Source: Pseudomonas cuatrocienegasensis | GTDB taxonomy: Bacteria > Pseudomonadota > Gammaproteobacteria > Pseudomonadales > Pseudomonadaceae | NCBI RefSeq assembly: GCF_900110925.1 | Contig: NZ_FOFP01000004.1 | Location: 277,813-341,812, forward strand | Direction: 5' to 3' | Length of the DNA: 64,000 nucleotides | Shown here: piece after piece, positions 34,944-43,557 of the stretch | Layout of the letters: each line of letters starts with the position of its first letter | How positions within the stretch are numbered: the first letter of the stretch is position 1 | Program-made: the position numbers and the translations under genes | The notes under the pieces: generated by a model | What the model was told of the DNA's origin: nothing | What the model saw: the letters and a program-made list of their open reading frames with translations, nothing else | Database searches by the model: none

Positions 34944-37402
34944 TGCGCCTGTGCCTGCTGGCGTTGCTCAGCCACTGGCGGCGCCACCCGCTGCAGGGCG
35001 CGAGCATCCTCACCGGCCTATGGCTGGCCACCGCGCTGTGGACCGGCGTGCAGGCGCTCAACAGCCAGGCGCGGGCCGATTACGCACGGGCCAGCGCGGT
35101 GCTCGCCACCCCGGCCCAGGCGCAGGTGTTGCCGCGCCAAGGCCAGTACCTGGCACAAGCGGATTACGTCACCTTGCGCCGCGCCGGCTGGGCGGTCACC
35201 CCGCTGCTGGAGGGACGCCTGCGCCTGCCGGGCGAGGCGGGTGGCACCTTGCAGGTCATCGGTATCGAACCGTTGAGCTTGCCGGCCGGCAGCCAGGTGG
35301 CCGGACAGCCGGGAGAGGGTGTCGATCTGCTGGCGTTTATCGGCAAGCCTGGCCAGGCCTGGATCGCCCCGGACACCCGTCAGCGCCTTGGCTTGCCCCT
35401 AGGGGAGACAATGCCGCTGAGCGAGGGCCTGCAGTTGCCGCCGCTGGTCGAGCAGGCGCAACTGGCCCCTGGCGTGGTGGTGGTCGATATCGCCCAGGCC
35501 CAGGCGTTGTTGCAGGTGCCGGAGCAGATGTCGCGTTTGCTGCTGGCGGGTACGGCTGAACCGACACTGCCGGCCGAATTGGCCGATCGCTTGCGTGTGC
35601 AGCCGGCTGAGGGCGCCGATGACCTGCAACGCCTGACCGACAGCTTCCACCTTAACCTCACGGCCCTGGGGCTGCTGGCGTTTATCGTCGGCCTGTTTAT
35701 CGTGCATGCCGCCATCGGCCTGGCCCTGGAACAACGCCGTGCGCTGCTGCGCACCCTGCGCGCCTGTGGTGTGGGCCTGGCGACGCTGTTGGCGGCGCTG
35801 ACCCTGGAGCTGGGTCTGTTCGCCGTGCTCAGCGGTGTGCTGGGTGTGGCCAGCGGTTACCTGATTGCCAGCCTGCTGCTTGCCGATGTGTCCGCCAGCC
35901 TGCGCGGTTTGTATGGCGCCGAAGTCGCCGGTCAGCTCAGTTTGCCGGCCATCTGGTGGCTTGCCGGGGTCGCCATCAGTCTGCTCGGCGCCTTGCTGGC
36001 GGGGCTTAGCAGCCTGGTGCGCGCCGCGCGTTTGCCGCTGCTGGCCTTGGCCCAGCCTCAAGCCTGGCGCCAGGCGCAGAGCCGCTGGCTGCGTGGGCAA
36101 GCGCTGCTGGCGCTGGGGTTGCTGGTTTTAGCGGCGATTTGCTGGGGTTTGGGCGACAGCCTGGTCAGCGCCTTTGTGTTGATGGCCAGCCTGTTGTTGG
36201 CCGCCGCGCTGCTGCTGCCGGCCTTGCTCGATGGCGCGTTGGCCCTGCTGGCGCGGCGTTGCCGGGGGCCGTTGAGCGAGTGGTTTATCGCCGACAGCCG
36301 CCAGCAATTGCCGGCGTTGTCCCTGGCCTTGATGGCGTTGTTGCTGGCGTTGGCGGCGAGTGTTGGGGTGGGCAGCATGACCCAGGGCTTTCGGCTGACG
36401 TTCAGTGGCTGGCTGGACCAGCGCCTGGCTGCTGATCTCTATGTCTCGGCGCCGAATACCACACAGACCCAGCTCGTGATGGATGCCCTGGCGGCGCAGC
36501 CGGGCGTCGAGGCGCTGTTGCCGAACTGGACCCTCGACACCCGTCTGCAAGGCTGGCCGGTGCAACTGCAGGGCATCGTCGATGACCCGCACTACCGCGA
36601 AGGCTGGCCCCTGCTGGAGCAGCAGGCCGATGCCTGGGCGCAACTGGCCGCCGGGCAAGGGGTGATGCTCAGCGAGCAACTGGCTCGACGCCTGAACCTG
36701 CGGTTGGGCGAGCGCTTGACCCTGCCAGCGCCCAGCGGTGAGCAGGCGTTGCCCGTGGTGGCACTGTATGCCGACTACGGCAACCCCAAGGGCCAGGCGC
36801 TGGTGGCCGCCGATTGGCTGCGCCGCGCCTGGCCCGAGGCGACCCTTGGCAGCCTGGCGGTGCACCTGGCGCCGTCGCGCGGTGAGGCGGTTCAGGCCTG
36901 GCTGGAGGCCGCGTATGCCGATGCCGGGGTGCGGGTGATCGATCAGGCCGGGCTCAAGGCCTGGTCGAATCAGGTGTTCGAACGCACCTTTGCCGCTACC
37001 GCCGCGCTCAACAGCCTGACCCTGGGTGTGGCCGGCATCGCCCTTTTTATCAGCCTGCTGACCCTGGGCCACAGCCGCCTCGGCCAACTGGCGCCGCTCT
37101 GGGCGCTGGGCTTGGGGCGGCGTCAATTGGCCGGCCTGAGCCTGGGCCAGACCTTGCTGCTGGCCGGCTTGACCGTGCTGCTGGCGATGCCGCTGGGCGT
37201 GCTGCTGGCGTACTGCCTGGTGGCGGTGGTGAATGTCCAGGCGTTTGGCTGGCGCTTGCCGCTGTATATATTTCCCGGTCAGTTGCTCAACCTCGCCGCC
37301 CTCGGCCTGTGCAGCAGCCTGTTGGCCGCCAGCGGCCCGCTCTGGCAACTGGCGCGGCGCCAACCGGCGGATTTGCTGAGGACCTTTGCCCATGAGCGCT
37401 AG
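34943..37402 (+). CDS. Large FtsX-like ABC permease
   Basis: An 819-residue permease whose ATG shares a base with the ATPase stop. An N-terminal helix (LLALLSHWRRHPLQGASILT) is followed by a periplasmic domain to about residue 230, then a first FtsX-like bundle (about 235-345), two further helices near 385-430, a second periplasmic domain (470-680), and a final FtsX bundle (685-810: SLTLGVAGIALFISLLTLGH). Two FtsX cores in one chain mean it may act as a complete permease with the single ATPase. It overlaps the lipoprotein gene by 11 bases. Confidence 0.88.
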   Translation: MRLCLLALLSHWRRHPLQGASILTGLWLATALWTGVQALNSQARADYARASAVLATPAQAQVLPRQGQYLAQADYVTLRRAGWAVTPLLEGRLRLPGEAGGTLQVIGIEPLSLPAGSQVAGQPGEGVDLLAFIGKPGQAWIAPDTRQRLGLPLGETMPLSEGLQLPPLVEQAQLAPGVVVVDIAQAQALLQVPEQMSRLLLAGTAEPTLPAELADRLRVQPAEGADDLQRLTDSFHLNLTALGLLAFIVGLFIVHAAIGLALEQRRALLRTLRACGVGLATLLAALTLELGLFAVLSGVLGVASGYLIASLLLADVSASLRGLYGAEVAGQLSLPAIWWLAGVAISLLGALLAGLSSLVRAARLPLLALAQPQAWRQAQSRWLRGQALLALGLLVLAAICWGLGDSLVSAFVLMASLLLAAALLLPALLDGALALLARRCRGPLSEWFIADSRQQLPALSLALMALLLALAASVGVGSMTQGFRLTFSGWLDQRLAADLYVSAPNTTQTQLVMDALAAQPGVEALLPNWTLDTRLQGWPVQLQGIVDDPHYREGWPLLEQQADAWAQLAAGQGVMLSEQLARRLNLRLGERLTLPAPSGEQALPVVALYADYGNPKGQALVAADWLRRAWPEATLGSLAVHLAPSRGEAVQAWLEAAYADAGVRVIDQAGLKAWSNQVFERTFAATAALNSLTLGVAGIALFISLLTLGHSRLGQLAPLWALGLGRRQLAGLSLGQTLLLAGLTVLLAMPLGVLLAYCLVAVVNVQAFGWRLPLYIFPGQLLNLAALGLCSSLLAASGPLWQLARRQPADLLRTFAHER

Positions 37403-38462
37403 CCGACTGATTCTGGTCATGCTCGCCTGCCTGCTGGCGGCCTGTGAACAGGCGCCGGCGCCGAGTAACGGCTTTGCCGGGCTGGGCCAGGATGCGGCGG
37501 ATTTCGCCCAGGTCGAGCGCGGCCGGCCGCTGGTGTTTCCGCTGGATGAAGGCGCACATGATGGCTATCGCATCGAGTGGTGGTACGTCACCGCGAACCT
37601 GACCGATGCCCAGGGCCGCGAGTGGGGCGTGCAATGGACGCTGTTTCGCTCGGCGCTACGCCCCGGCCCGGAGCAGGTGGGGTGGCAAAGTCCCAACCTG
37701 TGGATGGGCCACGCCGGGCTGACCAGCCCCTTTGGCCATCAGCATGCCGAACGCCTGGCCCGGGGCGGCATCGGCCAGGCCGGGGTGGTGGCCGAGCCGT
37801 TCAGTGCCTGGATCGATGACTGGTCGCTGCGCGCCGAGTCGGGTACGCAGCCGCTGCTGCGCATGCAGGCGCATGGCGAGGCGTTCAGCTACGACCTGCG
37901 CCTGCACAGCGAGGGGCCACGGGTACTGCATGGCGACCAGGGTTACAGCGAGAAATCCGGTAAGGGCCAGGCCTCGTACTACTACAGCCTGCCGTTTTTG
38001 CGCGTGGAAGGGCAGGTCGAAGTGGATGGCCAGCGTTACCCGGTGCACGGCCAGGCCTGGCTCGACCGCGAGTGGAGCAGCCAGCCTCTGGCCGCGGATC
38101 AACAGGGCTGGGACTGGTTTTCCCTGCACCTGGCCGACGGCGCCAAGCTGATGCTGTTCCAGGTGCGCCAGGCCGATGGCGCGCATTACCGCGCCGGCAC
38201 CTGGATCAGCGCCACTGGCCAGGCGCAGGCCTTGCGCGGCGAGCAGATCAGCCTGCAACCTCTGGCCCACACCCGCCAGGCCGGCGGCCAGCAGGTGCCT
38301 ACCCGCTGGCGCGTGCAGGTGGCCGAGCACGGCGTCGATGTCGAGGTCGACGCCATCGAACCCAACGCCTGGATGGGCACCGCCTTCCCCTATTGGGAAG
38401 GCCCTGTGCGCCTGCACGGCCAGCCGGGCGGGCGTGGCTATCTGGAGATGACTGGCTACTGA
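37392..38462 (+). CDS. CrtC/AttH-like lipocalin-type lipoprotein
   Basis: A 356-residue lipoprotein: MSASRLILVMLACLLAAC ends in a LAAC lipobox. The mature protein shows the CrtC (hydroxyneurosporene synthase/carotenoid 1,2-hydratase-like) signature: HDGYRIEWWYVTANLTDAQG, later GQAWLDREWSSQPL and GWDWFSLHLADGAKLMLFQV. Despite the family name no carotenoid genes are present; AttH partners of ABC transporters carry the same fold. It is translated from the end of the permease gene, so it is the likely periplasmic partner of that transporter. Confidence 0.85.
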   Translation: MSASRLILVMLACLLAACEQAPAPSNGFAGLGQDAADFAQVERGRPLVFPLDEGAHDGYRIEWWYVTANLTDAQGREWGVQWTLFRSALRPGPEQVGWQSPNLWMGHAGLTSPFGHQHAERLARGGIGQAGVVAEPFSAWIDDWSLRAESGTQPLLRMQAHGEAFSYDLRLHSEGPRVLHGDQGYSEKSGKGQASYYYSLPFLRVEGQVEVDGQRYPVHGQAWLDREWSSQPLAADQQGWDWFSLHLADGAKLMLFQVRQADGAHYRAGTWISATGQAQALRGEQISLQPLAHTRQAGGQQVPTRWRVQVAEHGVDVEVDAIEPNAWMGTAFPYWEGPVRLHGQPGGRGYLEMTGY

Positions 38463-38497
38463 GCAACCCTGTAATGGGCGATACCCGAATGGCTGTT

Positions 38498-38661
38498 GTA
38501 GGAGCGAATTTATTCGCGATGGTGTCGCGAGCTTCGTGAATAAGGGCTTGCGTCGCGTCGACCATGAAATGTTGGTGCGTGGCAGTGGCTGGGCGGTGCT
38601 GCGCTTTAGTCGCGACACCTTCAGCGTTATCAAGGTCAATCGCGAATAAATTCGCTCCTAC
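38498..38661. repeat. Long REPIN-like element, copy 1
   Basis: GTAGGAGCGAATTTATTCGC at the left and GCGAATAAATTCGCTCCTAC at the right are inverted, 164 bases end to end. The right half (about 38560-38661) is homologous, in reverse, to 46606-46707, including the internal GCGACTAAAGC and terminal ACATTTCATGGTCG block. It fills most of the 276-base gap between the lipoprotein and methyltransferase genes; nothing else is evident there. Confidence 0.75.
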
Positions 38662-38738
38662 ACAAGCCGATTTGAGGTTGCAACACGGTTTGGGGACATA
38701 GACCTTACAATCCCTCGTTTTTTGCCGGCAGATACCCG

Positions 38739-39689
38739 ATGACCCCGACCGCCCTTGCCGCCTTGCAGCAGCACCTGCTGCAGGCTCTCGATCCTGCGCC
38801 AACCGAGCTGCGCCGCCTGCTGCACGGGCGCGGGCGTTGCTGGCCGGGGTTGGAACAGCTGTCCGTGGACTGGCTGCAGGGCGTGTTGCTGGTGACCCTG
38901 TTTCGCGCGCCTGAGCCGGCCGAGCAGGCCGGCCTGGAAACCGTATTGCGCCAGGTGGCGGCCAGCGCTGCCTGGCAGCAGGCGGCGGGTCAGGCAATCT
39001 TGATTCAGCACCGTTACCAGGCGGATGCGCCGGCCCAGTGGCTGCTGGGCGAGCCGCGCGACGGTTGTGTGGTCACAGAAGATGGCCTGCGCTACCAGCT
39101 CGACCTGGGCCGCAAGCAGAACAGCGGGCTGTTTCTCGACATGCGTTACGGTCGTCGCTGGGTCCGCGAGCAGGCCGCCGGGCAACGGGTGCTCAACCTG
39201 TTCGCCTACACCTGCGGCTTCTCGGTCGCCGCCTTGGCTGGTGGTGCAGCGCGGGTGGTCAACCTGGACATGGCCAGCGCCGCGCTCAGCCGGGGTCGCG
39301 ATAACCACCGGCTTAATGGCCATGACCTGAGCAAAGTCGGCTTTCTGCCCCACGAGCTGTTCAAGTCCTGGGGCAAGGTGAAGAAACTCGGCCCCTATGA
39401 CCTGGTGATCATCGACCCGCCGACCTTCCAGAAGGGCAGCTTCATCCTCACTCAGGATTACGCCCGTGTGTTGCGCCGTCTGCCGGAGCTGGTCGCGGCG
39501 GGCGGGCAGGTGCTGGCCTGCTGCAATGATCCCGGCATCGGCGCCGATTTCCTGCTCGCTGGCATGGCTGCCGAGGCGCCGGCGCTGCAGTTTGTCGAGC
39601 GCCTGGCCAACCCGCCGGAATTCCCCGATGCCGAGCCGGGTGGCGGCCTCAAGGCCCTGGTGTTCCGCCATGTCGCGACGGCTGAGTGA
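38739..39689 (+). CDS. Class I SAM-dependent methyltransferase (RlmI/RlmK-like)
   Basis: A 316-residue methyltransferase related to rRNA cytosine-5/guanine methyltransferases of COG1092. Visible motifs are LDLGRKQNSGLFLDMRYGRR, then SAM-site VLNLFAYTCGFSVAALAGGA and the catalytic-site VIIDPPTFQKGSF. The usual PUA domain of RlmI is missing and replaced by an N-terminal helical part (1-95). RNA target is unknown. It stands between two repeat-filled gaps, upstream of putA. Confidence 0.82.
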   Translation: MTPTALAALQQHLLQALDPAPTELRRLLHGRGRCWPGLEQLSVDWLQGVLLVTLFRAPEPAEQAGLETVLRQVAASAAWQQAAGQAILIQHRYQADAPAQWLLGEPRDGCVVTEDGLRYQLDLGRKQNSGLFLDMRYGRRWVREQAAGQRVLNLFAYTCGFSVAALAGGAARVVNLDMASAALSRGRDNHRLNGHDLSKVGFLPHELFKSWGKVKKLGPYDLVIIDPPTFQKGSFILTQDYARVLRRLPELVAAGGQVLACCNDPGIGADFLLAGMAAEAPALQFVERLANPPEFPDAEPGGGLKALVFRHVATAE

Positions 39690-39767
39690 GTGCGCTGTTA
39701 TTAGGTGGTGCCTGGGCCTAAGGCAATGTGGCAGTTGCAGCCGCACGCAGGTCATAAGGCAACGTCT

Positions 39768-39854
39768 CTAGGAGCGCCCCCCCGGCGCGAAGCTTGCGGG
39801 GCGATCTGTGATAGCGCTGAATGGCCGCTATTCGCCGCGAGGCGCGGCTCCTAC
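39768..39854. repeat. REPIN left of putA, copy A
   Basis: TAGGAGCGCC at the left pairs with GGCGCGGCTCCTAC at the right. The whole unit is homologous to 45273-45358 in the reverse orientation: shared blocks include CCGGCGCGAAGCTT and CTGAATGGCCGCTATTCGCC. The rest of the 450-base methyltransferase-putA gap contains the two hairpins below and the putA promoter region. Confidence 0.85.
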
Positions 39855-39910
39855 GAGAAGCCTCGACGCCGCGCAACAAATACGTACCGGGAACATAGCC
39901 CTCCCTACGC

Positions 39911-39935
39911 CTGGAGTTTTCTGTAAAAACTCCAG
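39911..39935. promoter_or_regulatory. Perfect inverted repeat upstream of putA
   Basis: CTGGAGTTTT (39911-39920) and AAAACTCCAG (39926-39935) are exact complements around CTGTA. It may be a terminator for rightward or leftward transcription or a binding site; it lies about 205 bases before the putA start and is a candidate PruR or other regulator target. Confidence 0.45.
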
Positions 39936-40046
39936 AGCTTTGCGCAAGAAGTTGTCATGCCCGTGCCACTAGATTGGCTTAACCACTCGCCCGGTGTATC
40001 GGCGTGTGTCCGGTATTCACCTGGGCACCACGGCGGCATTGGGTGT

Positions 40047-40098
40047 GGAGCCTGTCGGGTCGTGGCGCCGCAGAGCAGCGCAGCGCCCAACAGGCTCC
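40047..40098. other. GC-rich hairpin in the putA leader region
   Basis: GGAGCCTGTCGGG (40047-40059) pairs with CCCAACAGGCTCC (40086-40098) at 12 of 13 positions. It ends about 40 bases before the putA start codon, so it may fold in the mRNA leader if transcription starts upstream of it. Confidence 0.45.
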
Positions 40099-40139
40099 TA
40101 TACCTATAACAATCTGTCTCCACCATGAGGATGGGCGTG

Positions 40140-43100
40140 ATGTTTAAAGCCAGTCACGTCTTGCAGGCCGAGTTCCTTGACCGGATCTCCGCCGCCAAGG
40201 CCGCCGATTTTTTCCCTGTCATCAGCGCCAACTACAGCGTTGACGAGGCAGCCTATCTCAACGAACTGCTGCAGCTCGCCGACCCTGGTGAAGCCGGTAT
40301 CGCGAGCATTCGCCAAGGCGCGCGCGCGCTGATCGAGGATGTGCGCAGCCGTGACAATGCGGTCGATACCCTCGATGCCCTGCTGCGCCAGTACAGCCTC
40401 GACACCCAGGAAGGGCTGATGCTTATGTGCCTGGCCGAAGCGCTGCTGCGCGTGCCGGATGCCGCCACCGCCGATGCGCTGATCCGCGACAAACTCAGTG
40501 CCGCCGAGTGGGAACGCCACCTGGGCAAGAGCGACAGCGTGCTGGTCAACTTCGCCGCTTGGGGCCTGGTGATGACCGGTAAGGTGGTCGACCCGCAAAC
40601 CACCGACGGCCGGCCGAAGAACATTCTTGGCAAGCTGATCCAGCGTTCCGGCGAGCCGGTGATCCGCGCCGCGATGAACCAGGCCATGAAGTTGATGGGC
40701 AAGCAGTTCGTGCTCGGCCGCAACATCAGCGAGGCGTTGAAGAACGGTCGCGGCGAGCGCGAGAAGGGCTACACCTATTCCTTCGACATGCTCGGCGAAG
40801 CGGCACTCACCGCCGCCGACGCCGATAAGTACCTGGCCGATTACCGCAAGGCCATCGAGACCGTGGGCGCCGAGCCCCAGGTCGGGCCGGGGCCGCGCCC
40901 GTCGATCTCGATCAAACTGTCGGCGCTGCACCCGCGTTATGAAGTGGCCCAGCGCGAGCGCGTGCTCAGCGAGCTGTTCGCCACCGTGCGTGAGCTGGCG
41001 GTGCTGGCGCGCAGCTTGAACGTCGGCATCTCGGTGGACGCCGAGGAAGCTGACCGCCTGGAGCTGTCGCTGGAGCTGTACGAAAAGCTGATGCGCGACC
41101 CGGCCCTGCAAGGCTGGGGTGAGTTCGGCCTGGTGATCCAGGCGTACTCCAAGCGCTGCCTGCCGGTGCTGGTATGGCTGACCCTGCTGGGCAAGGAGCT
41201 GGGCGAGAAGATGCCGTTGCGCCTGGTCAAGGGCGCTTACTGGGACACCGAGATCAAACAGAGCCAGGTCCAGGGCCTGGACGGCTACCCGGTGTTCACC
41301 CGCAAGGAAGCCACCGATACCTCTTACCTGGCCTGCGCGCGCTTCTTGCTCTCGGACTTCACCCGCGGGGTGATCTACCCGCAGTTTGCCAGCCACAACG
41401 CGCAGACCGTGAGCTGCATCCTGGCGCTGGCCGCCGAGCAGTCGTCGCCGCGTGAGTTCGAGTTCCAGCGCCTGCACGGCATGGGCGATGCGCTCTATGA
41501 CACGGTGCTGGAGAAGCACGGCAAAACCGTGCGCATCTATGCCCCGGTGGGCGCGCACAAAGACCTGCTGCCCTACCTGGTGCGGCGCCTGCTGGAAAAC
41601 GGCGCCAACTCCTCGTTCGTGCACCAGTTGGTTGACCCTGCCACGCCGATCGAGTCCCTGCTCGAACACCCGGTGACGCAGCTGCGCGAGTTCGCCAGCC
41701 TCAGCAACGACAAAATTCCACTGCCGCCTGCGCTGTTTGGCAGTGCGCGAAAAAACTCCCAAGGCCTGAACATGAACATCCAGCAAACCTGGGCTGAGCT
41801 TGAGCTCGCCTACCAGCCGCACCTGTCCCGCCAGTGGTCCGCCGCACCGGTTATCAACGGCCAGCGCCTGAGTGGCAGCGCCCAGTCGGTGACCTGCCCG
41901 TTCGAGCTGAGCAAGGTTGTTGGCAGCGTGCAGTACGCCAGTGCAGAACAGGCCGTTGAGGCGATGAACAGCCTGGCCGCTGCCTGGCCACGTTGGAACG
42001 CCACCGCCATCGACAGCCGCGCCAGTGTGCTCGAGCGCCTGGCCGATCTGCTGGAAAGCCACCGCGCCGAGCTGATGGCGCTGTGCACCCTGGAAGCCGG
42101 TAAGACCTTGCAGGACGGCATCGACGAAGTGCGCGAAGCCGTGGACTTCTGCCGTTACTACGCGCAGCAGGCGCGTCTGCGTCTGGGCCGCGAAGAGCTG
42201 GTCGGGCCGACCGGCGAGCGCAACGAGCTGTTCCACGAAGGCCGCGGCATCTTCGCTTGCGTCAGCCCGTGGAACTTCCCGCTGGCCATCTACCTGGGGC
42301 AGATCGTCGCCGCCCTGGTGGCCGGTAACTGCGTATTGGCCAAGCCGGCCGAGCAGACCAGCCTGATCGCCGCCCGCGCCCTGGAGCTGATGTTCGAAGC
42401 CGGCCTGCCGCAGGACGTGATCGCCTTCCTGCCCGGTGACGGTGCCACCCTGGGTGGCGTGTTCTGCCGCGATGCGCGTCTGGCCGGGGTGTGCTTCACC
42501 GGTTCGACCGACACCGCGCGCATCATCAACCGCCAACTGGCCGAGAAAGATGGCCCGATTGCCGCACTGATCGCCGAGACCGGCGGGCAGAACGCGATGA
42601 TCGTCGACTCCACCGCACTGCCCGAGCAGGTGATCAAGGATGCCGTCGGTTCGGCCTTCACCAGTGCCGGTCAGCGTTGCTCGGCCCTGCGCGTGCTCTA
42701 TGTGCAGCGCGACATTGCCGATCGGGTCATCGACCTGCTCAAGGGCGCCATGGCCGAACTGAAAATCGGCCCGACTCATGTGCGCGAAAACGACATCGGC
42801 CCGGTGATCGACAGTGAGGCCCGTGCTGGCCTGCTGGCGCATATCGAGAAACTCAAGGGCGAGGGCAAGCTGATTGCCGAAGCGGCCCTGCCGGCGGATC
42901 TGGACGGGCATTTCATCGCCCCGGTGGCGTTCCAGATCGGTGGCATCCACGAGCTGAATAAAGAGCACTTCGGCCCCATCCTGCACCTGGTCACCTTCGA
43001 AGCCAGCGAGCTGGAGCAGGTGGTCGCAGCGATCAACGCCACCGGCTATGGCCTGACCCTGGGTGTGCACACGCGCAACGAAGAAACCGCCAAACGCATC

Positions 43101-43319
43101 GAAGCGCTGGCGCGGGTCGGCAACCTGTATGTCAACCGCAACCAGATCGGTGCGGTGGTCGGTGTGCAGCCGTTTGGCGGTTGTGGCCTCTCCGGCACCG
43201 GGCCGAAGGCGGGCGGGCAGAGCTACCTGTTGCGCTTTGCCAACGAGCGCACCACCTCGGTGAATACCACCGCCGTGGGTGGTAATGCCTCGCTGTTGTC
43301 GCTGGCCGACGCAGACTGA
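40140..43319 (+). CDS. putA: Bifunctional proline dehydrogenase / P5C dehydrogenase PutA
   Basis: A 1059-residue enzyme converting proline to glutamate through pyrroline-5-carboxylate. Start MFKASHVLQAEFLDRISAAK at 40140. The proline dehydrogenase part spans about 100-520 (FAD motifs RLVKGAYWDTEIK and APVGAHKDLLPYLVRRLLEN). The aldehyde dehydrogenase part spans about 560-1040, with the catalytic Cys in TSAGQRCSAL and general-base Glu in AETGGQN. No N-terminal ribbon-helix-helix DNA-binding domain is present: this is the short, non-autoregulatory PutA of the P. aeruginosa type, consistent with control by PruR. putP follows 238 bases downstream. Confidence 0.97.
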   Translation: MFKASHVLQAEFLDRISAAKAADFFPVISANYSVDEAAYLNELLQLADPGEAGIASIRQGARALIEDVRSRDNAVDTLDALLRQYSLDTQEGLMLMCLAEALLRVPDAATADALIRDKLSAAEWERHLGKSDSVLVNFAAWGLVMTGKVVDPQTTDGRPKNILGKLIQRSGEPVIRAAMNQAMKLMGKQFVLGRNISEALKNGRGEREKGYTYSFDMLGEAALTAADADKYLADYRKAIETVGAEPQVGPGPRPSISIKLSALHPRYEVAQRERVLSELFATVRELAVLARSLNVGISVDAEEADRLELSLELYEKLMRDPALQGWGEFGLVIQAYSKRCLPVLVWLTLLGKELGEKMPLRLVKGAYWDTEIKQSQVQGLDGYPVFTRKEATDTSYLACARFLLSDFTRGVIYPQFASHNAQTVSCILALAAEQSSPREFEFQRLHGMGDALYDTVLEKHGKTVRIYAPVGAHKDLLPYLVRRLLENGANSSFVHQLVDPATPIESLLEHPVTQLREFASLSNDKIPLPPALFGSARKNSQGLNMNIQQTWAELELAYQPHLSRQWSAAPVINGQRLSGSAQSVTCPFELSKVVGSVQYASAEQAVEAMNSLAAAWPRWNATAIDSRASVLERLADLLESHRAELMALCTLEAGKTLQDGIDEVREAVDFCRYYAQQARLRLGREELVGPTGERNELFHEGRGIFACVSPWNFPLAIYLGQIVAALVAGNCVLAKPAEQTSLIAARALELMFEAGLPQDVIAFLPGDGATLGGVFCRDARLAGVCFTGSTDTARIINRQLAEKDGPIAALIAETGGQNAMIVDSTALPEQVIKDAVGSAFTSAGQRCSALRVLYVQRDIADRVIDLLKGAMAELKIGPTHVRENDIGPVIDSEARAGLLAHIEKLKGEGKLIAEAALPADLDGHFIAPVAFQIGGIHELNKEHFGPILHLVTFEASELEQVVAAINATGYGLTLGVHTRNEETAKRIEALARVGNLYVNRNQIGAVVGVQPFGGCGLSGTGPKAGGQSYLLRFANERTTSVNTTAVGGNASLLSLADAD

Positions 43320-43327
43320 GTTGAACC

Positions 43328-43361
43328 CAACGGGCGGTTGTCGCAAGGCAGCCGCCCGTTG
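43328..43361 (+). terminator. Hairpin downstream of putA
   Basis: CAACGGGCGG (43328-43337) and CCGCCCGTTG (43352-43361) are exact complements with a 14-base loop, eight bases after the putA stop. The following TTGCTTTGG is a weak U-tract, so termination may be partial. Confidence 0.6.
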
Positions 43362-43543
43362 TTGCTTTGGGGTGTTTATAGCCCCGTGTGTGGAGGCAAC
43401 ATCGGTCACCAATGGGCAGTCTGGCACTGCACTCAATGGGATCGGCGCTGTATGCTCCGCCGCCAGCGTCCGTCACAAGCGGGCGTGATCTGCCACGCAG
43501 GGCACGGGCCCATCCCCGTTGCCTATTAAAAAAACAATCGAGA

Positions 43544-43555
43544 GGGGAGCTCCCC
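43544..43555 (+). promoter_or_regulatory. Self-complementary ribosome binding site of putP
   Basis: GGGGAGCTCCCC is a perfect 12-base palindrome containing the Shine-Dalgarno GGGGAG and ending two bases before the putP ATG. Paired RNA copies, or a dimeric protein, could mask the site. Confidence 0.4.
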
Positions 43556-43557
43556 AG

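Noticed and set aside
37392..38462. Carotenoid biosynthesis enzyme CrtC
   Set aside because: It has a lipobox and sits with an ABC transporter, with no carotenoid genes; an AttH-like role is more likely.
40104..43436. A 1,110-codon open frame antisense to putA
   Set aside because: It has the composition of a codon-mirror shadow in high-GC DNA, no ribosome site and no recognisable domain, while putA on the other strand is complete and conserved.
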